A stretch of 64,000 nt of DNA from Aphrocallistes beatrix (GCA_963281255.1 OY725491.1:1116001-1180000), one strand, 5' to 3'. Shown: positions 41,401 to 44,170, counted from the first letter of the stretch. The notes: a model not told the origin generated them from the letters alone. Numbers and translations: made by a program.

Positions 41401-43828
41401 AAAGGAACTGGATGGTCTTGCACAAATATTTTGAATTATCTTGCCATTATTTAGTTATAAGGGTACGTATTTGTTGTTAATTAAAGGAGATAAATCATTT
41501 CATAGACTTCAATATAACGTATCAATCTTCTCATTCTTTGAACAAAGATGTCTGTTGAAGGGGAAATAATGTTTTTGTATCCTTGTTCCACCAGCATCAT
41601 ATCACAATAGAGATCAATTTAATAACGATACAACATTTAGGGCAACTCAATGAGAAAAACATTTAAGTCAGAATAGCCATGACAATCGATATATTCCCAT
41701 TTTGTACAGAATAAATAGGATTTCACAAATTTCAAAAGTTGACAAAGTTCCAGTGAGAACTTTATTTCACAAAACCTGTCTCAAATATCAAATCCAGAAG
41801 ATGAAATCCCAAAATTAAACCGTTACAGGCAATACCACAGTTCTTTGCAAGCTTCAAATTCAACCTTCCTGGGTTTGTTTCGAGGATCGAGTTAGGAAAA
41901 TCCACAAAGCACAAAATGCAATCAATATCCCTGCTGCAAGACACAGAAACAATAGCATTCTTTATCTCCTAGCTGAGTGGAGGGATTTGATTCTTCTGCT
42001 CTAGTTCATCCCACCGCATCGTAGATAGCAGAGATATATCAACAAAATGGTGCAAGGATTGTCAGTATTTTGAAGCTACATTTGTCAGAATAGTACGAAA
42101 TGAGACTTGTCAGAATGGATTATATTGTAAAACCCATTCTGACAAGTGTCAACTCTTAATATACTGACAAATGATAGCTTCATAATACTGACAATGCAAA
42201 TTTAGATCTGAGTATAAGTACTCTCACAATTTAAACATCAACAATGCTTGTTGCCAGCCGTCCTACAGCATGGAATAACATTCCTGTGAAAATGCAACAG
42301 GTATCACATGAAGAAGCGAATTTATCCTGTCTGTTACTCACTCCATATTGTGGCATACGTTAGATATCAACTTGTCAGTTACCATAATGGATTTGTGGAT
42401 TGGAGATGCGTTTTAGAATCAGTTGTTAAGAATCGTTACAAGTGTAGGTGTGCATTAGAACAAGTTGAAGATTCCATATCCCACATACTATATTGTAGTC
42501 CTTGATTTAGTTTCATCTCTTAACATTGTGGTTTGCTAGCAATGTAATGGTAATGTTATAGCCATCTAGGATATCTGATGGATTATATTTCAATTACATG
42601 AATTCTACTTAAATATAGCAATTTTATCAAAAGTTTAGAATCAACAAATATCAAATTAGACTCCAGGAATTGCAGAAATGTGCTTAGATTTAGTAATGTT
42701 TGAATGAAATTAAATCAAACAACTCAACAAAAGAAAATTTTATTAAAAGAGATTTGGAATGCTGCGTCTCTCTTGAAATATCTTCAGATTATCTATCATC
42801 TTCCAGGCTTAATTATAGAATGAATTTGTCCTAACGTAACACGTATGCAAATAAACTAAATTATTTTATTTCGTAAGAAGGGCAAGCGGAAGATTCTAGT
42901 CCACAGCACTTATTGCACTGCACGGTATGTTTCCTGAAGTCTTAAAAACTTCTGTGAAAAACGTCCGAAATCATAAGACTTCGTAGACTATTTTGCACGA
43001 CAATAACGCAAGGCTCACACAGCAGCTACAAAATGAGATTTATAACTGACGCACCGATTCAATTGCTTAGCCTCTGCTATATTCTCCTGGCCTAGCATCC
43101 TACAACCCATTGGTCTTTCCAGAAGTGAAGACCTGATGCTTGATATACGTCTTGCAGTAGAAGCCTATAAGACCACCTTGAGCCTCCACCAGTCACGATG
43201 GTGTAATCCAAGGGTGCTCAAACGGTGGCCCGCGAGACCATTCGCTGTGGCCCGCGGATAATTCGCTTGTTTTCATTATTCATATATATACAGTAGAGTG
43301 CTTCAATCGTCAGATAATAATTGTTTTTTTATGATTTGTGGCCCGTAAGGCGGAGCCTAATTTTTAAAGTGGCCCGTAGATTTAAAAGTTTGAGCACCCC
43401 TGGTGTAATCTCATATAAAGTGGTTTGCAAGGATTAAACTTTAGGAACATGTTCTCTGAACTATAGGAACATGTTCTCTGGAGTTTTTATTATATGAGAC
43501 TAAAGATAATACGTTCTTTGAAAAACATTTTTAAATAATTCAAAATTTTCGTGACTAAAACGTTTCGCTTGTAACCTCTCATTCAAGTTGAAACTCACGT
43601 TGCAGTGATCTCATTGTTCTCCAGTGCACTGATCTGCTCTCTCAAATCTCCACTCAGATGGTAGAGAGAGGTGGCAGCCACATACACTTCAGATGTGTTC
43701 TCATGCAGCTTAAAATCCAGAATTAATCTCTGCTCAGACCATTCTCTGTAAGGAGATGGCAGCACTGACTGTACTCTCCCCAATTGAGATAATGAGATGA
43801 GAAATACAGTGAGCAGTATGAACTCCAT
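4254..43828 (-). CDS. Plexin (semaphorin receptor), 14 exons, signal peptide to transmembrane segment
   Basis: Exons (minus, 5' to 3'): 43828-43599, 40606-40382, 40215-39714, 39121-38933, 38416-38172, 12860-12746, 12490-12301, 11999-11839, 11397-11085, 9947-9748, 9397-9255, 8436-7659, 5126-4983, 4503-4254. All junctions are GT/AG and the phases chain without a break, giving about 1,230 residues. Domain order is signal peptide, sema, PSI, plexin TIG, PSI, TIG, PSI, several IPT/TIG repeats, transmembrane helix, juxtamembrane helix. This is a full plexin ectodomain. The cytoplasmic RasGAP-like domain is missing from the window: either it lies beyond the left edge, which would place the GABA-B-like gene in an intron on the same strand, or the gene is truncated. 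A 25-kb intron (12861-38171) hosts the unknown gene family. Role: cell-surface semaphorin receptor in guidance and adhesion, known for the family. Confidence 0.9.
4640..4760 (+). repeat. Short dispersed repeat, copy 1
   Basis: Shares AATGGGGAAATTTCATGT and GACGTCCCGCC...AACGGGA with stretches at 19840-19965 and 22965-23090. Class unknown; it may be a MITE or a SINE-like piece. Confidence 0.7.
5220..5400 (+). pseudogene. Internally deleted copy of the TRAF-like gene
   Basis: The leader and first 27 or so codons match the neighbouring gene at 5967 closely (ATG at 5289, SELDTKDELMLIHIVSEG). They then jump straight to the VKLIDIP segment found near that gene's C-terminus (around 7159). So the start is fused to the tail, with about 1.1 kb lost between. 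A TA microsatellite follows immediately. Confidence 0.8.
5395..5457. repeat. (TA)n microsatellite
   Basis: Uninterrupted TA dinucleotides except for one CG near the start. Confidence 0.95.
5967..7250 (+). CDS. TRAF-like zinc-finger protein, intronless, nested in a plexin intron
   Basis: The start is the ATG at 5967 (MARKEAISELD), because the partial copy at 5289 begins with the same residues; an in-frame ATG at 5874 gives a longer, less likely start. The product is about 427 residues. A degenerate RING-like Cys pair set (CSKCAGIM, MCEVCIGEE) precedes a TRAF-type zinc finger (CPLKQRGCDWEG, HLDECSHFIVPCPF, YGCKKKIKR). A coiled coil (VERLEMENKEHTEVIMKLEK) and a Pro/Ser-rich linker repeating PNSPYSSQ come next. 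The C-terminal part has WPIQGRWEVFLVG, weakly like a MATH/TRAF-C fold. TRAF-like proteins are usually cytoplasmic adaptors or ubiquitin ligases; activity here is unproven because the RING looks incomplete. Confidence 0.8.
   Translation: MARKEAISELDTKDELMLIHIVSEGCNETVYGGYKKEIITQKLSVMENTFVVCSKCAGIMRDATSIRSGLGMMCEVCIGEEEVTIAAGTVRGMVLKLGCRCPLKQRGCDWEGELGSLAEHLDECSHFIVPCPFLKYGCKKKIKRLQSETHRTEDKDYHAELVSVFMAEKVERLEMENKEHTEVIMKLEKNVNFLLNRMKYDKLNGVVWNMGERNEILTKLLKLKYPPKTENSPPLPIIRPNSPYSSQPNSPYSSQPNSPRSQRNPSYLQAWSSYSQPKTIPQIKVNNLRPCDYSKYKYWNLDTCEDDVKNDKHYCQWSGNICEGPRFLIHSMYELYPNLDVSNSNTVTLNLATVKKQNSMMSWPIQGRWEVFLVGKEDADIWGKEISELKINNGGTVKLIDIPSDVLIDEKFNHNGTIVMEIFFKAS
7251..7658. other. Plexin intron remainder, no gene seen
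   Basis: AT-rich stretch between the TRAF-like stop codon and the plexin donor at 7658; no coding or RNA feature recognised. Confidence 0.6.
7659..12860 (-). CDS. Plexin middle block: rest of PSI 1, TIG domains, PSI 2, PSI 3, IPT repeats
   Basis: 12860-12746 completes PSI 1 (SDCANADLPLRWI). 12490-12301 is a plexin TIG domain (VNVSNLPKL, FECIFEQY, ISCPVPTNYF). 11999-11839 is PSI 2 (YNCSFYSRCESC, CYWCLYDNLC). 11397-11085 is a second TIG (YQYKCLYQI, LLKCPPPPF). 9947-9748 is PSI 3 (NCEKFEQDCSSC, RFGCGPCY). 9397-9255 and 8436-7659 are IPT repeats (GGTPVTISGDNFG; GGTLLEIIGANLGAG; IAAGGIPLTLTA). The last exon ends ILIK, joining GSNF of the next exon to make an IPT IKGSNF turn. Confidence 0.9.
8540..8693 (+). 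repeat. MITE-like repeat with TTAGCAA motifs
   Basis: Several ATTAGCAACT / TTGCTAAT motifs in both orientations; related sequence occurs at 23250-23400. Outer ends are not clear. Confidence 0.55.
8830..8897. mobile_element. Very short MITE with TA flanks
   Basis: Terminal inverted repeats CAGTAGATGCCGGATAAC and TTATAACCGGCATCCACTG enclose about 30 bp, flanked by TA on both sides. Tc1/mariner or pogo type by target site. Confidence 0.8.
9420..9585. mobile_element. MITE with inverted ends, TA-type
   Basis: CAGTAGAACCACGTTAATGC at the left end pairs imperfectly with GTTCATGCTAACGAGGTTCT at the right end. It lies in the plexin intron between exons 9397-9255 and 9947-9748. Confidence 0.7.
9985..10318 (+). 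repeat. Dispersed 140-bp-unit element, plus orientation, with GC-rich end
   Basis: Two copies of the same unit as at 1270-1970, reverse-complemented, followed by the GC-rich end at 10250-10318 (GGCGCCCGCAGGGCGACTC ... GCGAAGCGCGCTTGT). It inserted in a plexin intron. Confidence 0.8.
10496..10665. mobile_element. hAT-type MITE with perfect 8-bp target duplication
   Basis: Ends are CAGCGTTTCTCAACC and GGTTGAGAACCACTG. AACTAGCC is duplicated exactly at 10488-10495 and 10666-10673. The GC-rich interior has repeated GGGGGCCACG blocks. An 8-bp duplication with CAG...CTG ends is diagnostic of hAT elements. Confidence 0.93.
11526..11720. mobile_element. hAT-type MITE with perfect 8-bp target duplication
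   Basis: Ends are CAGCGGTTCCCAAACTGGGG and GGTTGGGAACCACTG. AATTAGAC is duplicated at 11518-11525 and 11721-11728. Confidence 0.93.
12991..14010 (+). CDS. Unrecognised intronless helical protein, subgroup A member 1
   Basis: ATG at 12991 (MASPYYTPPAIED); 339 residues with no intron. I do not recognise the family. The protein is mostly alpha-helical: an N-terminal helix bundle (FIEKLDGILSELQKISNILQ), a conserved RIRGNSEKIYMILIQLVLEG...PQMEDF region near residues 125-145, a mildly hydrophobic stretch near 190-215, a charged helix (KISEFKREFAACGIRENLER) and the C-terminal signature PACSGLVLPI...CSSQDAWEI near residues 300-325. It lies in the 25-kb plexin intron, opposite in direction to plexin, about 130 bp from a plexin exon. 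The tandem copy at 14937 is about 85-90% identical by eye. Confidence 0.85.
   Translation: MASPYYTPPAIEDTQEVYTENEIYFYIQRLLSQIRTSPGELRFSELEYDEDIGRFIEKLDGILSELQKISNILQGYFDSHSYVGNYMVGDPKEILNQVKTCQIILESYFPKLNRIRGNSEKIYMILIQLVLEGVQVPQMEDFRRVPLQMSITNIVRAVQENDTTHPVGIVVENIVKIIIGSLGERFAECKYYHRLLDSAASIIVRIGTTICTLTYHHFEFHKDACNKISEFKREFAACGIRENLERISRYLDTAVTNSQSDVLAGVKQSLCLVWESLKSYKQNYPHKCGSEILNELSRLPACSGLVLPIVTKVQCSSQDAWEIVIQLFSSLRNPALLEL
14011..14544. other. 3' flank of subgroup A member 1, duplicated at 15960-16505
   Basis: Shares long matches with the 3' flank of the next copy (CATCGCTGCAAATACATTTTTG, CCTGATTACAAAATTGGGAG, GTTATACATACGTATACC), showing that the duplication covered gene plus flank. No other gene seen. 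Confidence 0.75.
14545..14626 (+). repeat. Solo GC-rich end of the dispersed element
   Basis: GGCGCCAAAAGGGCGCCTC, then TGTGTCCGTCAGCCGCGC and GCGAAGCGCACTTGT. Same type of end as at 10250-10318. Confidence 0.75.
14937..15959 (+). CDS. Unrecognised intronless helical protein, subgroup A member 2
   Basis: ATG at 14937 (MASPYYTTPALED); a longer open frame upstream would need a TTG start. 340 residues. It shares the whole length of member 1, including the RIRGNAEKIYMILIQLVLEG block and the PACRGLVLPI...CSSRDAWEI tail. Small in-frame length differences (LLSQ versus LSQ, an added Ser-Ser, one extra Gln) show the copy is diverging without losing its frame. That suggests a working protein. Confidence 0.85.
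   Translation: MASPYYTTPALEDTQEIYIENEICLFLQRLSQIRISPDEQQRFSELEYDEDIGRLIEKLNCILSELQKISNILQGFYDSYSSYVGNYMMGDSKEILNQVKSCQNILESYFPKLNRIRGNAEKIYMILIQLVLEGVQVPQMEDFRLVPLQMSITNIVRAVQDNNAAHPVGIVAESVAKLIIGSLGERFAECKYYHRLLDSAPNIIARIGTSIFDLASHHLESHRDACNKISEFKREFAACGIRENLERISRYLDTAVTNSQSDVLAGVKQCLCQVWESVKSYKQIYPHESYKEILKELSRLPACRGLVLPIETKVQCSSRDAWEIVIQLFSSLRNPVLLEL
16548..17624 (-). CDS. Unrecognised intronless helical protein, subgroup B member 1
   Basis: Start ATG at 17624 (MATRFSIEEEGNLED); in-frame codons upstream lack an ATG. 358 residues. Helical, with IQELISYYKWSCTGIFAHSM, then LLIKAGLSHLEQLNQSANEIF, a P-D-F-P-D-F-Q-V-P-Q block matching the A subgroup's VPQMEDF, and a C-terminal tail ALSRGLISPIMSSLKCSSET-AWHIL, a version of the A signature. 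Convergent with the A member at 14937-15959. No function is recognised. Confidence 0.83.
   Translation of the reverse strand: MATRFSIEEEGNLEDSLELNSIQSLVLESLKSNRYSRISFSIDVEKSRVHLSEMLESVVSNGDKIQELISYYKWSCTGIFAHSMIQAVDPSPENVYEQLIEIKLLIKAGLSHLEQLNQSANEIFQIISAFLLFEVDLPDFPDFQVPQSSLTDSLNRMLNEVDVTQMIGTIFNKRSIQFLINCASYHILMFRTYNRRVKYIISVYFRRRISSEVMSFKEDLELCLGKVAEFGKELESSEVSTKLKSTNTWLEFSISDHNPVALVSLKNLYQTYEQFRISFESFTTEEYNSGKSREQLFKDMKIHALSRGLISPIMSSLKCSSETAWHILKHLDSLSTNRDSIQCEQFFHLSISSDNEVD
18078..18345 (-). pseudogene. Subgroup B N-terminal fragment
   Basis: Nearly identical to about residues 37-110 of the gene at 16548-17624 (NRYSRISFSIDMEKCRVHLS, ISYYKWSCTGIFAHSM). It starts and ends abruptly, with unrelated sequence on both sides, so it is a partial duplicate. 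Confidence 0.85.
18346..18695. other. Spacer upstream of subgroup B member 2
   Basis: AT-rich, no coding feature. It probably holds the promoter of the plus-strand gene at 18696; no convincing core elements can be singled out. Confidence 0.5.
18696..19748 (+). CDS. Unrecognised intronless helical protein, subgroup B member 2
   Basis: ATG at 18696 (MATRFSIEEESNLED); 350 residues. Roughly 50-60% like member 1 by eye. Conserved blocks are IGELISYYKWSLSGNIAHGI, IKILIKEGLSHLEKL, LPDLPDFEVPQPSLTDSLAR and the tail ISSGLIFPIASTLKCSNENA-WKIL. Its 3' flank is repeated at 22871-23145 without the gene. Transcribed opposite to plexin. Confidence 0.84.
   Translation: MATRFSIEEESNLEDSLDAISIRSMLIESVKEDSFSKVSFDEDDFRQKLTGMLVSANASIDRIGELISYYKWSLSGNIAHGIVETFEPDPQYVLEHMIQIKILIKEGLSHLEKLYRCSDEIFQMIGCLLIFGVRLPDLPDFEVPQPSLTDSLARMLSSVDIKNIVEKLASTQCMRILFNTLTHYILTLRNYRRNVGRFLENLSVEFISRQISFEVRQIKEGMEHCLDKISQFGIMLESSEVRAKLKSANTMLEVAISQDFSIAILRSIFQSYSQFQISLKCFSEEERNIGKSKDELFQELKNNSISSGLIFPIASTLKCSNENAWKILKHLDLRNARQASIAYKPLDDLD
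19840..19965 (+). repeat. Short dispersed repeat, copy 2
   Basis: GGCGGGACATAATGGGGAAA through GACGTCCCGCC...AACGGGACAGTTGG; matches 4640-4760 and 22965-23090. Confidence 0.75.
20103..20192 (-). repeat. Solo GC-rich end of the dispersed element, minus orientation
   Basis: ACAAGCGCGCTTCGCTTGCT followed by GGCGGACACTTTGTGTCCGCC. It interrupts a sequence that is intact at 24240-24272 (CCCAATTACATTTTTATTCC), which gives a paralogous site without the insertion. Confidence 0.75.
20599..20632. repeat. (TA)n microsatellite
   Basis: A TA dinucleotide run next to a dispersed repeat beginning ATAATCGAGTTTTAATAG. Confidence 0.9.
20634..20768 (+). repeat. Dispersed repeat shared with 24262-24405 and 5610-5650
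   Basis: GACAACAATAGCTGTAGATC and ATTTGAGCGTCTAAGATTA occur in both copies; the leading ATCGAGTTTTAATAGTAAGG also occurs at 5615. Confidence 0.75.
20770..21005 (+). repeat. Segment duplicated at 33131-33365
   Basis: About 230 bp nearly identical (GGGTACATAAGAACATCATTG, TTAGAAGCTGCATAATAAAA). It sits just upstream of the A member at 21161, so it may include the 5' flank of a family gene. Confidence 0.8.
21161..22198 (+). CDS. Unrecognised intronless helical protein, subgroup A member 3
   Basis: ATG at 21161 (MASLHPISVSPEELQ); the frame runs further upstream only from a TTG. 345 residues. Same block order as A members 1 and 2: LEFDKTIHEFLKKLNDMIFK, KIRTIRGNSEKVYIILIQFV, EIPQMEDF, VFLDATVSFITRVSSSLVKS (the central hydrophobic part), KIFEFKRQFTELCVKKHLER, PNCSGLVQPI...CSLEQAWSI. 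Much more diverged from members 1 and 2 than they are from each other, so it is an older duplicate. Confidence 0.84.
   Translation: MASLHPISVSPEELQELDTATVQEGIQNIIQNLTLAPSQELTSFSNLEFDKTIHEFLKKLNDMIFKLEQISSILTEFLNANYSFERLVASNKDSAQETLDQVQECIKIAESYIPKIRTIRGNSEKVYIILIQFVLEGIEIPQMEDFGPQVQISISNIVRHSIEGGNTAHPVEVVTKKILVPLIFALANQFAEANRYLVFLDATVSFITRVSSSLVKSTCQLLIYRQDSYDKIFEFKRQFTELCVKKHLERLRGYLDQAITNSQSGDTIIVAAIRQSLCQVEESVKNSKKQDTNKSEIDIVKDMSETPNCSGLVQPITTNMGCSLEQAWSIVIHLFSSQRRNPALL
22871..23145 (+). repeat. Orphan 3' flank of a subgroup B gene
   Basis: Matches 19745-20020 from the stop codon onward, including the embedded short dispersed repeat (22965-23090). No coding remnant precedes it. Confidence 0.8.
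23566..23955. mobile_element. Degenerate TA-type MITE related to 27559-27997
   Basis: Starts CAGTCGGACCTACTCTAACG, contains repeated ACGGTCACC-like motifs and ends near CAGTCCCTTGGGTGAGC. A piece of it also occurs in the pseudogene at 31270-31385. Confidence 0.65.
24262..24405 (+). repeat. Dispersed repeat, second copy
   Basis: Matches 20650-20745 (CAATAGCTGTAGATCGATAT) and ends with a C-rich tract then TTTGGCGCCTATGTATA. Confidence 0.7.
24628..25371 (-). CDS. Unrecognised intronless helical protein, long subgroup, truncated at the C-terminus
   Basis: ATG at 25371 (MATPLNEPTFTSNN); 247 residues. The N-terminal half matches the gene at 35397 (NQLAEMTGRINAIATEWNIP and KTSSELRDLLKDIEQYTETL). 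A clear hydrophobic stretch (LLPGLFKYLKFATGVFWFV, then Tyr-rich) sits near residues 165-195. The charged helix (FEIKLRLIECGLSVKLKNLD) is present, but the C-terminal Cys-Gly-Leu signature is absent. The protein ends in a short acidic/Lys tail. It is a shortened member, or one whose end was replaced. Confidence 0.75.
   Translation of the reverse strand: MATPLNEPTFTSNNSFELDQPNDSTSHPRFSDPETYQLFLNIHCKVIDTSNQLAEMTGRINAIATEWNIPKTSSELRDLLKDIEQYTETLQSYQRTIKLSIIKNPENVIFLERQISGIKILPFNLIPIIKEPAQENISQPVYVNMLDIVRGYFEIIPLLPGLFKYLKFATGVFWFVRTMYYYYWSNGKTVLFEIKLRLIECGLSVKLKNLDRLLYEVILENEEDTTTDKLIVQGKESPKMCQQNDQK
25900..26400 (-). pseudogene. Decayed relic of a gene like the one at 32065-33069
   Basis: Reverse-strand pieces match that gene. 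About 25925-26085 gives LDELMSFMQSSVA then VLVGMGAGGIFLKAVYDKIS, parallel to KELMSYLQDSSAT and GIGVGGVFLKSL. Near 26190-26230 the DNA GGCAGAGACATGTGAT matches CGCAGAGACATGTGAT at 32700. Stops and shifts interrupt it. Confidence 0.75.
26538..27257 (+). CDS. Unrecognised intronless helical protein, short subgroup member 1
   Basis: ATG at 26538 (MLSSNTTPQSALSKSEK); 239 residues. It matches the gene at 37041 over its full length. The first helices (IITKIYEMIDEFDQISGKLH) and an IQIPDI block are followed directly by the charged helix (KKKVERINDIINKSLAETKD) and the tail NPLCSGLVQPL...CSQPLAWAL. Compared with the long forms, about 90 central residues containing the hydrophobic stretch are missing. 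The short form therefore looks soluble. Confidence 0.83.
   Translation: MLSSNTTPQSALSKSEKVSFLDAVLSKVEVKEFTKKIITKIYEMIDEFDQISGKLHEHRNSALGLAIAHPNLDDDLYDKTAFKEVGWCTKALESLISKIEQMQENSHDKYLVLQNLIFNIQIPDITKKSECPFRAFNNQLIELSFKKKVERINDIINKSLAETKDKESKKRAVFEQTFKQIQESIKTFKVKYPGKNEWDIAKEMSENPLCSGLVQPLATSLKCSQPLAWALIMEEFYKP
27559..27997. mobile_element. TA-type MITE, 439 bp, with an empty paralogous site
   Basis: Ends are CAGTCGAACCTGCTATAACGG and CCGTTATATACAGGTTCCACTG, flanked by TA. The flanks match 31855-31890 without the insertion, so it arrived after the local duplication. The interior has multiple ATAACGGTCACC motifs. Confidence 0.88.
28081..28480 (+). mobile_element. P-element/THAP9-like transposase C-terminal fragment
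   Basis: The open frame 28081-28383 has ALAFISGYATSSLMKKFIKT followed by a Cys, like the YxAGYxxxKL...C region of P-element/THAP9 transposases. After a stop, 28420-28470 gives LSDRGGLKWPSK, matching the RGGLxxPS motif of that family. Catalytic residues are absent, so this is a dead remnant. Confidence 0.65.
28481..29070. other. Spacer, possible transposon remnant, no gene seen
   Basis: An open frame on the plus strand (28451-28789) is probably decayed transposase sequence. The rest is AT-rich, with no feature I can support. Confidence 0.5.
29071..30114 (+). pseudogene. Long-subgroup helical protein copy with two frame breaks
   Basis: ATG at 29071 starts a leader like that at 35397, but the frame changes near 29115-29145 (the ELDQR-like start lies in another frame) and again near 29690-29710, at the central hydrophobic segment. 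Between and after the breaks the match to 35397 is strong: ISGNINAIASYWKIPDTAIE, SSENLYLLLKRMLGIRIPQM, EYKSQSDAKEQISEIKIEF, PLCAGLILPL...CSSQLAWEL. With both breaks it cannot make the full protein as it stands; assembly indels are an alternative. Confidence 0.8.
30115..30998. other. Intergenic spacer with GTGTAA repeats
   Basis: No gene seen. 30315-30430 carries several CATTTGTC/ACTTGTC motifs resembling the MITE at 42059. 30540-30690 has a cluster of GTGGTGTAA-type motifs. Confidence 0.55.
30999..31500 (+). pseudogene. Chimeric, internally deleted short-subgroup copy carrying a MITE piece
   Basis: The first 85 or so codons match the gene at 37041 (IMENLGTLSLVADHTILSKS, NMVDKISASINKLDTLSG). 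From 31265 to 31385 the sequence is MITE DNA identical in type to 23820-23945. From 31400 the tail of a gene like 26538 resumes (EMSKSPLCSGLV), and a stop comes early. The 3' flank (31505-31870) matches that of 26538. Confidence 0.82.
31505..31990 (+). repeat. Duplicate of the 3' flank of the gene at 26538
   Basis: Corresponds to 27240-27558 plus 27998-28075. The MITE at 27559-27997 is absent here. Confidence 0.8.
32065..33069 (-). CDS. Unrecognised intronless helical protein, divergent member with membrane-like centre
   Basis: ATG at 33069 (MADSGVSDKQCLEDV); 334 residues. N-terminal helices are followed by GVKIPQLKHFN, the family's IPQxxxF block. A strong hydrophobic region near residues 175-215 (CLIVALSSCFLLSY and LAITAGIGVGGVFLKSL) could be one or two membrane helices. 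The charged helix FETDFFNCGISAKLTTVLSN matches FKREFAACGIRENLERISR of subgroup A. The tail (NPAFNVLIYPVVEALKCEKE-LAWMI) keeps Ala-Trp and the Cys but has lost the first Cys-Gly. It is the most diverged intact member and links the family to the glycine-rich proteins at 49-54 kb in architecture only. Confidence 0.82.
   Translation of the reverse strand: MADSGVSDKQCLEDVIKEVLESLSLIQSGQRDDSVLRDKIKTHETKKEIFAYLAQINQLIMQIEAFIERIGVLGNVRNMIATDQVQPKRILKNLKEVREQLDLLLDLLGEEDEFVNKCITCLCEMLTQGVKIPQLKHFNLSSINTISAANVFTKAMPSKKVKELMSYLQDSSATKCLIVALSSCFLLSYNMKLAITAGIGVGGVFLKSLCDETLRCLQNNEAFYKELGEFETDFFNCGISAKLTTVLSNFEKELANERRTANSIVVVRNSYNQVLTSIRDSKSSEINKEKNEEQILEEMSENPAFNVLIYPVVEALKCEKELAWMIMKDILKKE
33131..33365 (+). 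repeat. Duplicate of 20770-21005
   Basis: About 230 bp of near identity with the 5' flank of the A member at 21161. It lies between the minus-strand gene at 32065 and the broken copy at 33726. Confidence 0.8.
33726..34060 (+). pseudogene. Truncated long-subgroup copy
   Basis: ATG at 33726 (MATHSQESFSTQ). Good match to 35397 through LEIHQFILKIKTK, then a frame break near 33925. The match resumes in another frame through the YWKIP block and stops being recognisable near 34060. The rest of the gene is missing. Confidence 0.82.
34269..34986 (+). pseudogene. Short-subgroup copy with a frameshift and an in-frame stop
   Basis: ATG at 34269 (MANSKQSTSLSSNE). The frame changes near 34350-34365; the next frame has ALSKIEVTESQKFVKKISEI and then a TAA at 34543 in the middle of the family alignment. 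The last part (34597-34986) is open and well conserved, with IKRKIERINNFLEMNLAKSK and NPLCSGLVQPL...CSQYLAWAM. Confidence 0.8.
34987..35396. other. Spacer before the intact long-subgroup gene
   Basis: AT-rich; no gene or RNA seen. It includes the presumed promoter for the gene at 35397. Confidence 0.5.
35397..36422 (+). CDS. Unrecognised intronless helical protein, long subgroup, intact
   Basis: ATG at 35397 (MATPIQESFSTQ); 341 residues. This is the best reference for the long form. Its order is a polar N-terminus, IIEAIDQLDKISGNIKATAR, ARYWKIPETSSEVQELLKEI, RSSENLYLLLKRIYGVQIPQ, a central hydrophobic helix near residues 200-220 (LYAGCKIANIALKIGAALFE), a charged helix (SEVKLEFIKCELKMKLERIN) and the tail PLCAGLILPL...CSPELAWEL near residues 304-330. 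Several Ser-Pro/Ser-Gln sites lie in the N-terminus. No enzyme motif, signal peptide or known domain is seen; probably cytoplasmic or membrane-associated. Confidence 0.84.
   Translation: MATPIQESFSTQLSEPLRSPQENPPELDQRVARLGMSDVIENIANTRIDRTQTAFSDLEIHQSILKFQGGIIEAIDQLDKISGNIKATARYWKIPETSSEVQELLKEIDFYKKTLDSYTIKLTKIKRSSENLYLLLKRIYGVQIPQMSDFRFPPEIPLTQVVITSILEPNTSERTGSMVELIVKEFGNHLAKCDSYEKQFILYAGCKIANIALKIGAALFEKYKSKNEAKQKISEVKLEFIKCELKMKLERINGSLERAISESEGSLKMATEQSLKQVKESIESRQQSNPHKSEMVIVKELRDSPLCAGLILPLKSALNCSPELAWELILEQFRIRPRSAF
36423..37040. other. Intergenic spacer, no gene seen
   Basis: AT-rich spacer between two family genes in the same direction. Nothing recognisable on either strand. Confidence 0.5.
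37041..37826 (+). CDS. Unrecognised intronless helical protein, short subgroup member 2
   Basis: ATG at 37041 (MATPNQTAKPLPSD); the frame is open upstream only from TTG codons. 261 residues. IMENLGTLSLEADHTTLSKS, then helices around KISTSLIKLDTLAGKLQ, SIEIPEINMKL in place of the IPQM block, a direct join to EEKIERIKKFLKTALAETGG, and the tail PLCSGLAQPL...CTKYLAWGI. It lacks the central hydrophobic segment, like 26538. It is the last family member before the plexin exon at 38172-38416. Confidence 0.83.
   Translation: MATPNQTAKPLPSDTINTTTQDASSVVGSKISNIMENLGTLSLEADHTTLSKSEVVNCTRNMVEKISTSLIKLDTLAGKLQNNKRYLDSQPIKLITRLYGDVECYRETLEYFITKIDQIKGCSDNTYLFLQKMLLSIEIPEINMKLQNPFHNLLTQFIESFLEEKIERIKKFLKTALAETGGRENMTIVLEKTFRQVRDSVKSSKSNYPGKNELEIVEEMSRHPLCSGLAQPLATSLNCTKYLAWGIILELFSKPPPKFLS
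38172..43828 (-). CDS. Plexin N-terminal block: signal peptide, sema domain, first half of PSI 1
   Basis: Exon 1 (43828-43599) has a signal peptide (MEFILLTVFLISLSQ) and sema strand NTSEVYVAATSLYHLSGDL. Exon 40606-40382 has VYPDEHTGLACSELTGKCF. Exon 40215-39714 has YYVVRHEM and SSLCVYTQSDIDD. Exon 39121-38933 has LVFIGTVNGELLK, the sema FIGTxxGxLLK strand. Exon 38416-38172 ends the propeller (HLYASRDSLLYRVEL) and begins PSI with CGAYQSCQSC and CGYCSLSETC. The PSI continues across the 25-kb intron with AAG split between exons, giving K-S-D-C, as in vertebrate plexins (CSRRDKC). The exon 1 to exon 2 join lacks the usual conserved TGP...C stretch, so a small in-phase exon may be missed. Confidence 0.88.
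39223..39372. mobile_element. hAT-type MITE
   Basis: Ends CAGTGGTTCCCAACCTGGGG and GGTTGAAAACCGCT. The flanking 8-mers CACTAGGA and CACCAGGG are an imperfect target duplication. It sits in a plexin intron. Confidence 0.8.
42059..42195. mobile_element. Palindromic MITE
   Basis: ATTGTCAGTATTTTGAAGCT at the left pairs with AGCTTCATAATACTGACAAT at the right. Internal CATTTGTCAGAAT motifs repeat in both orientations. Confidence 0.8.
43209..43402. mobile_element. hAT-type MITE with perfect 8-bp target duplication
   Basis: Ends CAAGGGTGCTCAAAC and GTTTGAGCACCCCTG. GTGTAATC is duplicated at 43201-43208 and 43403-43410. The interior has GTGGCCCG repeats. Confidence 0.93.
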
Positions 43829-44170
43829 TGTAAGTGATAGGGTTGCTATGTTAATGGATGCAAAATATGCGAGTTAATTTTTAAAGAATTAATAAAATAT
43901 TATTATCTAAAATTTAAAAATAAATTCAATACAGTGGTTTTGCAAAAATGAAGATGCACTTTTTTAGACTATGCATTATATGGATTGTCTGTCTTACAAA
44001 ATTTAGTGTAATTTCGCCCATGAAATATAATTGAATTGAGAACTGTATCTCTTTCATGTATCATATATATACAATAAGAATGTGAAGTAAAATATGCACT
44101 TGCTAGCAAAAAAACAATATTTACAACTAAGAATGTGGTACTAACTTCTGTAAGTGAGTGAGTGAGCGAA

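Larger units (their letters stand above)
40607..43598 (-). other. Plexin intron 1
   Basis: About 3 kb with no gene seen on either strand. It contains repeated AAGGTGTGAAAATATGTATA motifs at 40795-40930 and two MITEs (42059 and 43209). Confidence 0.65.
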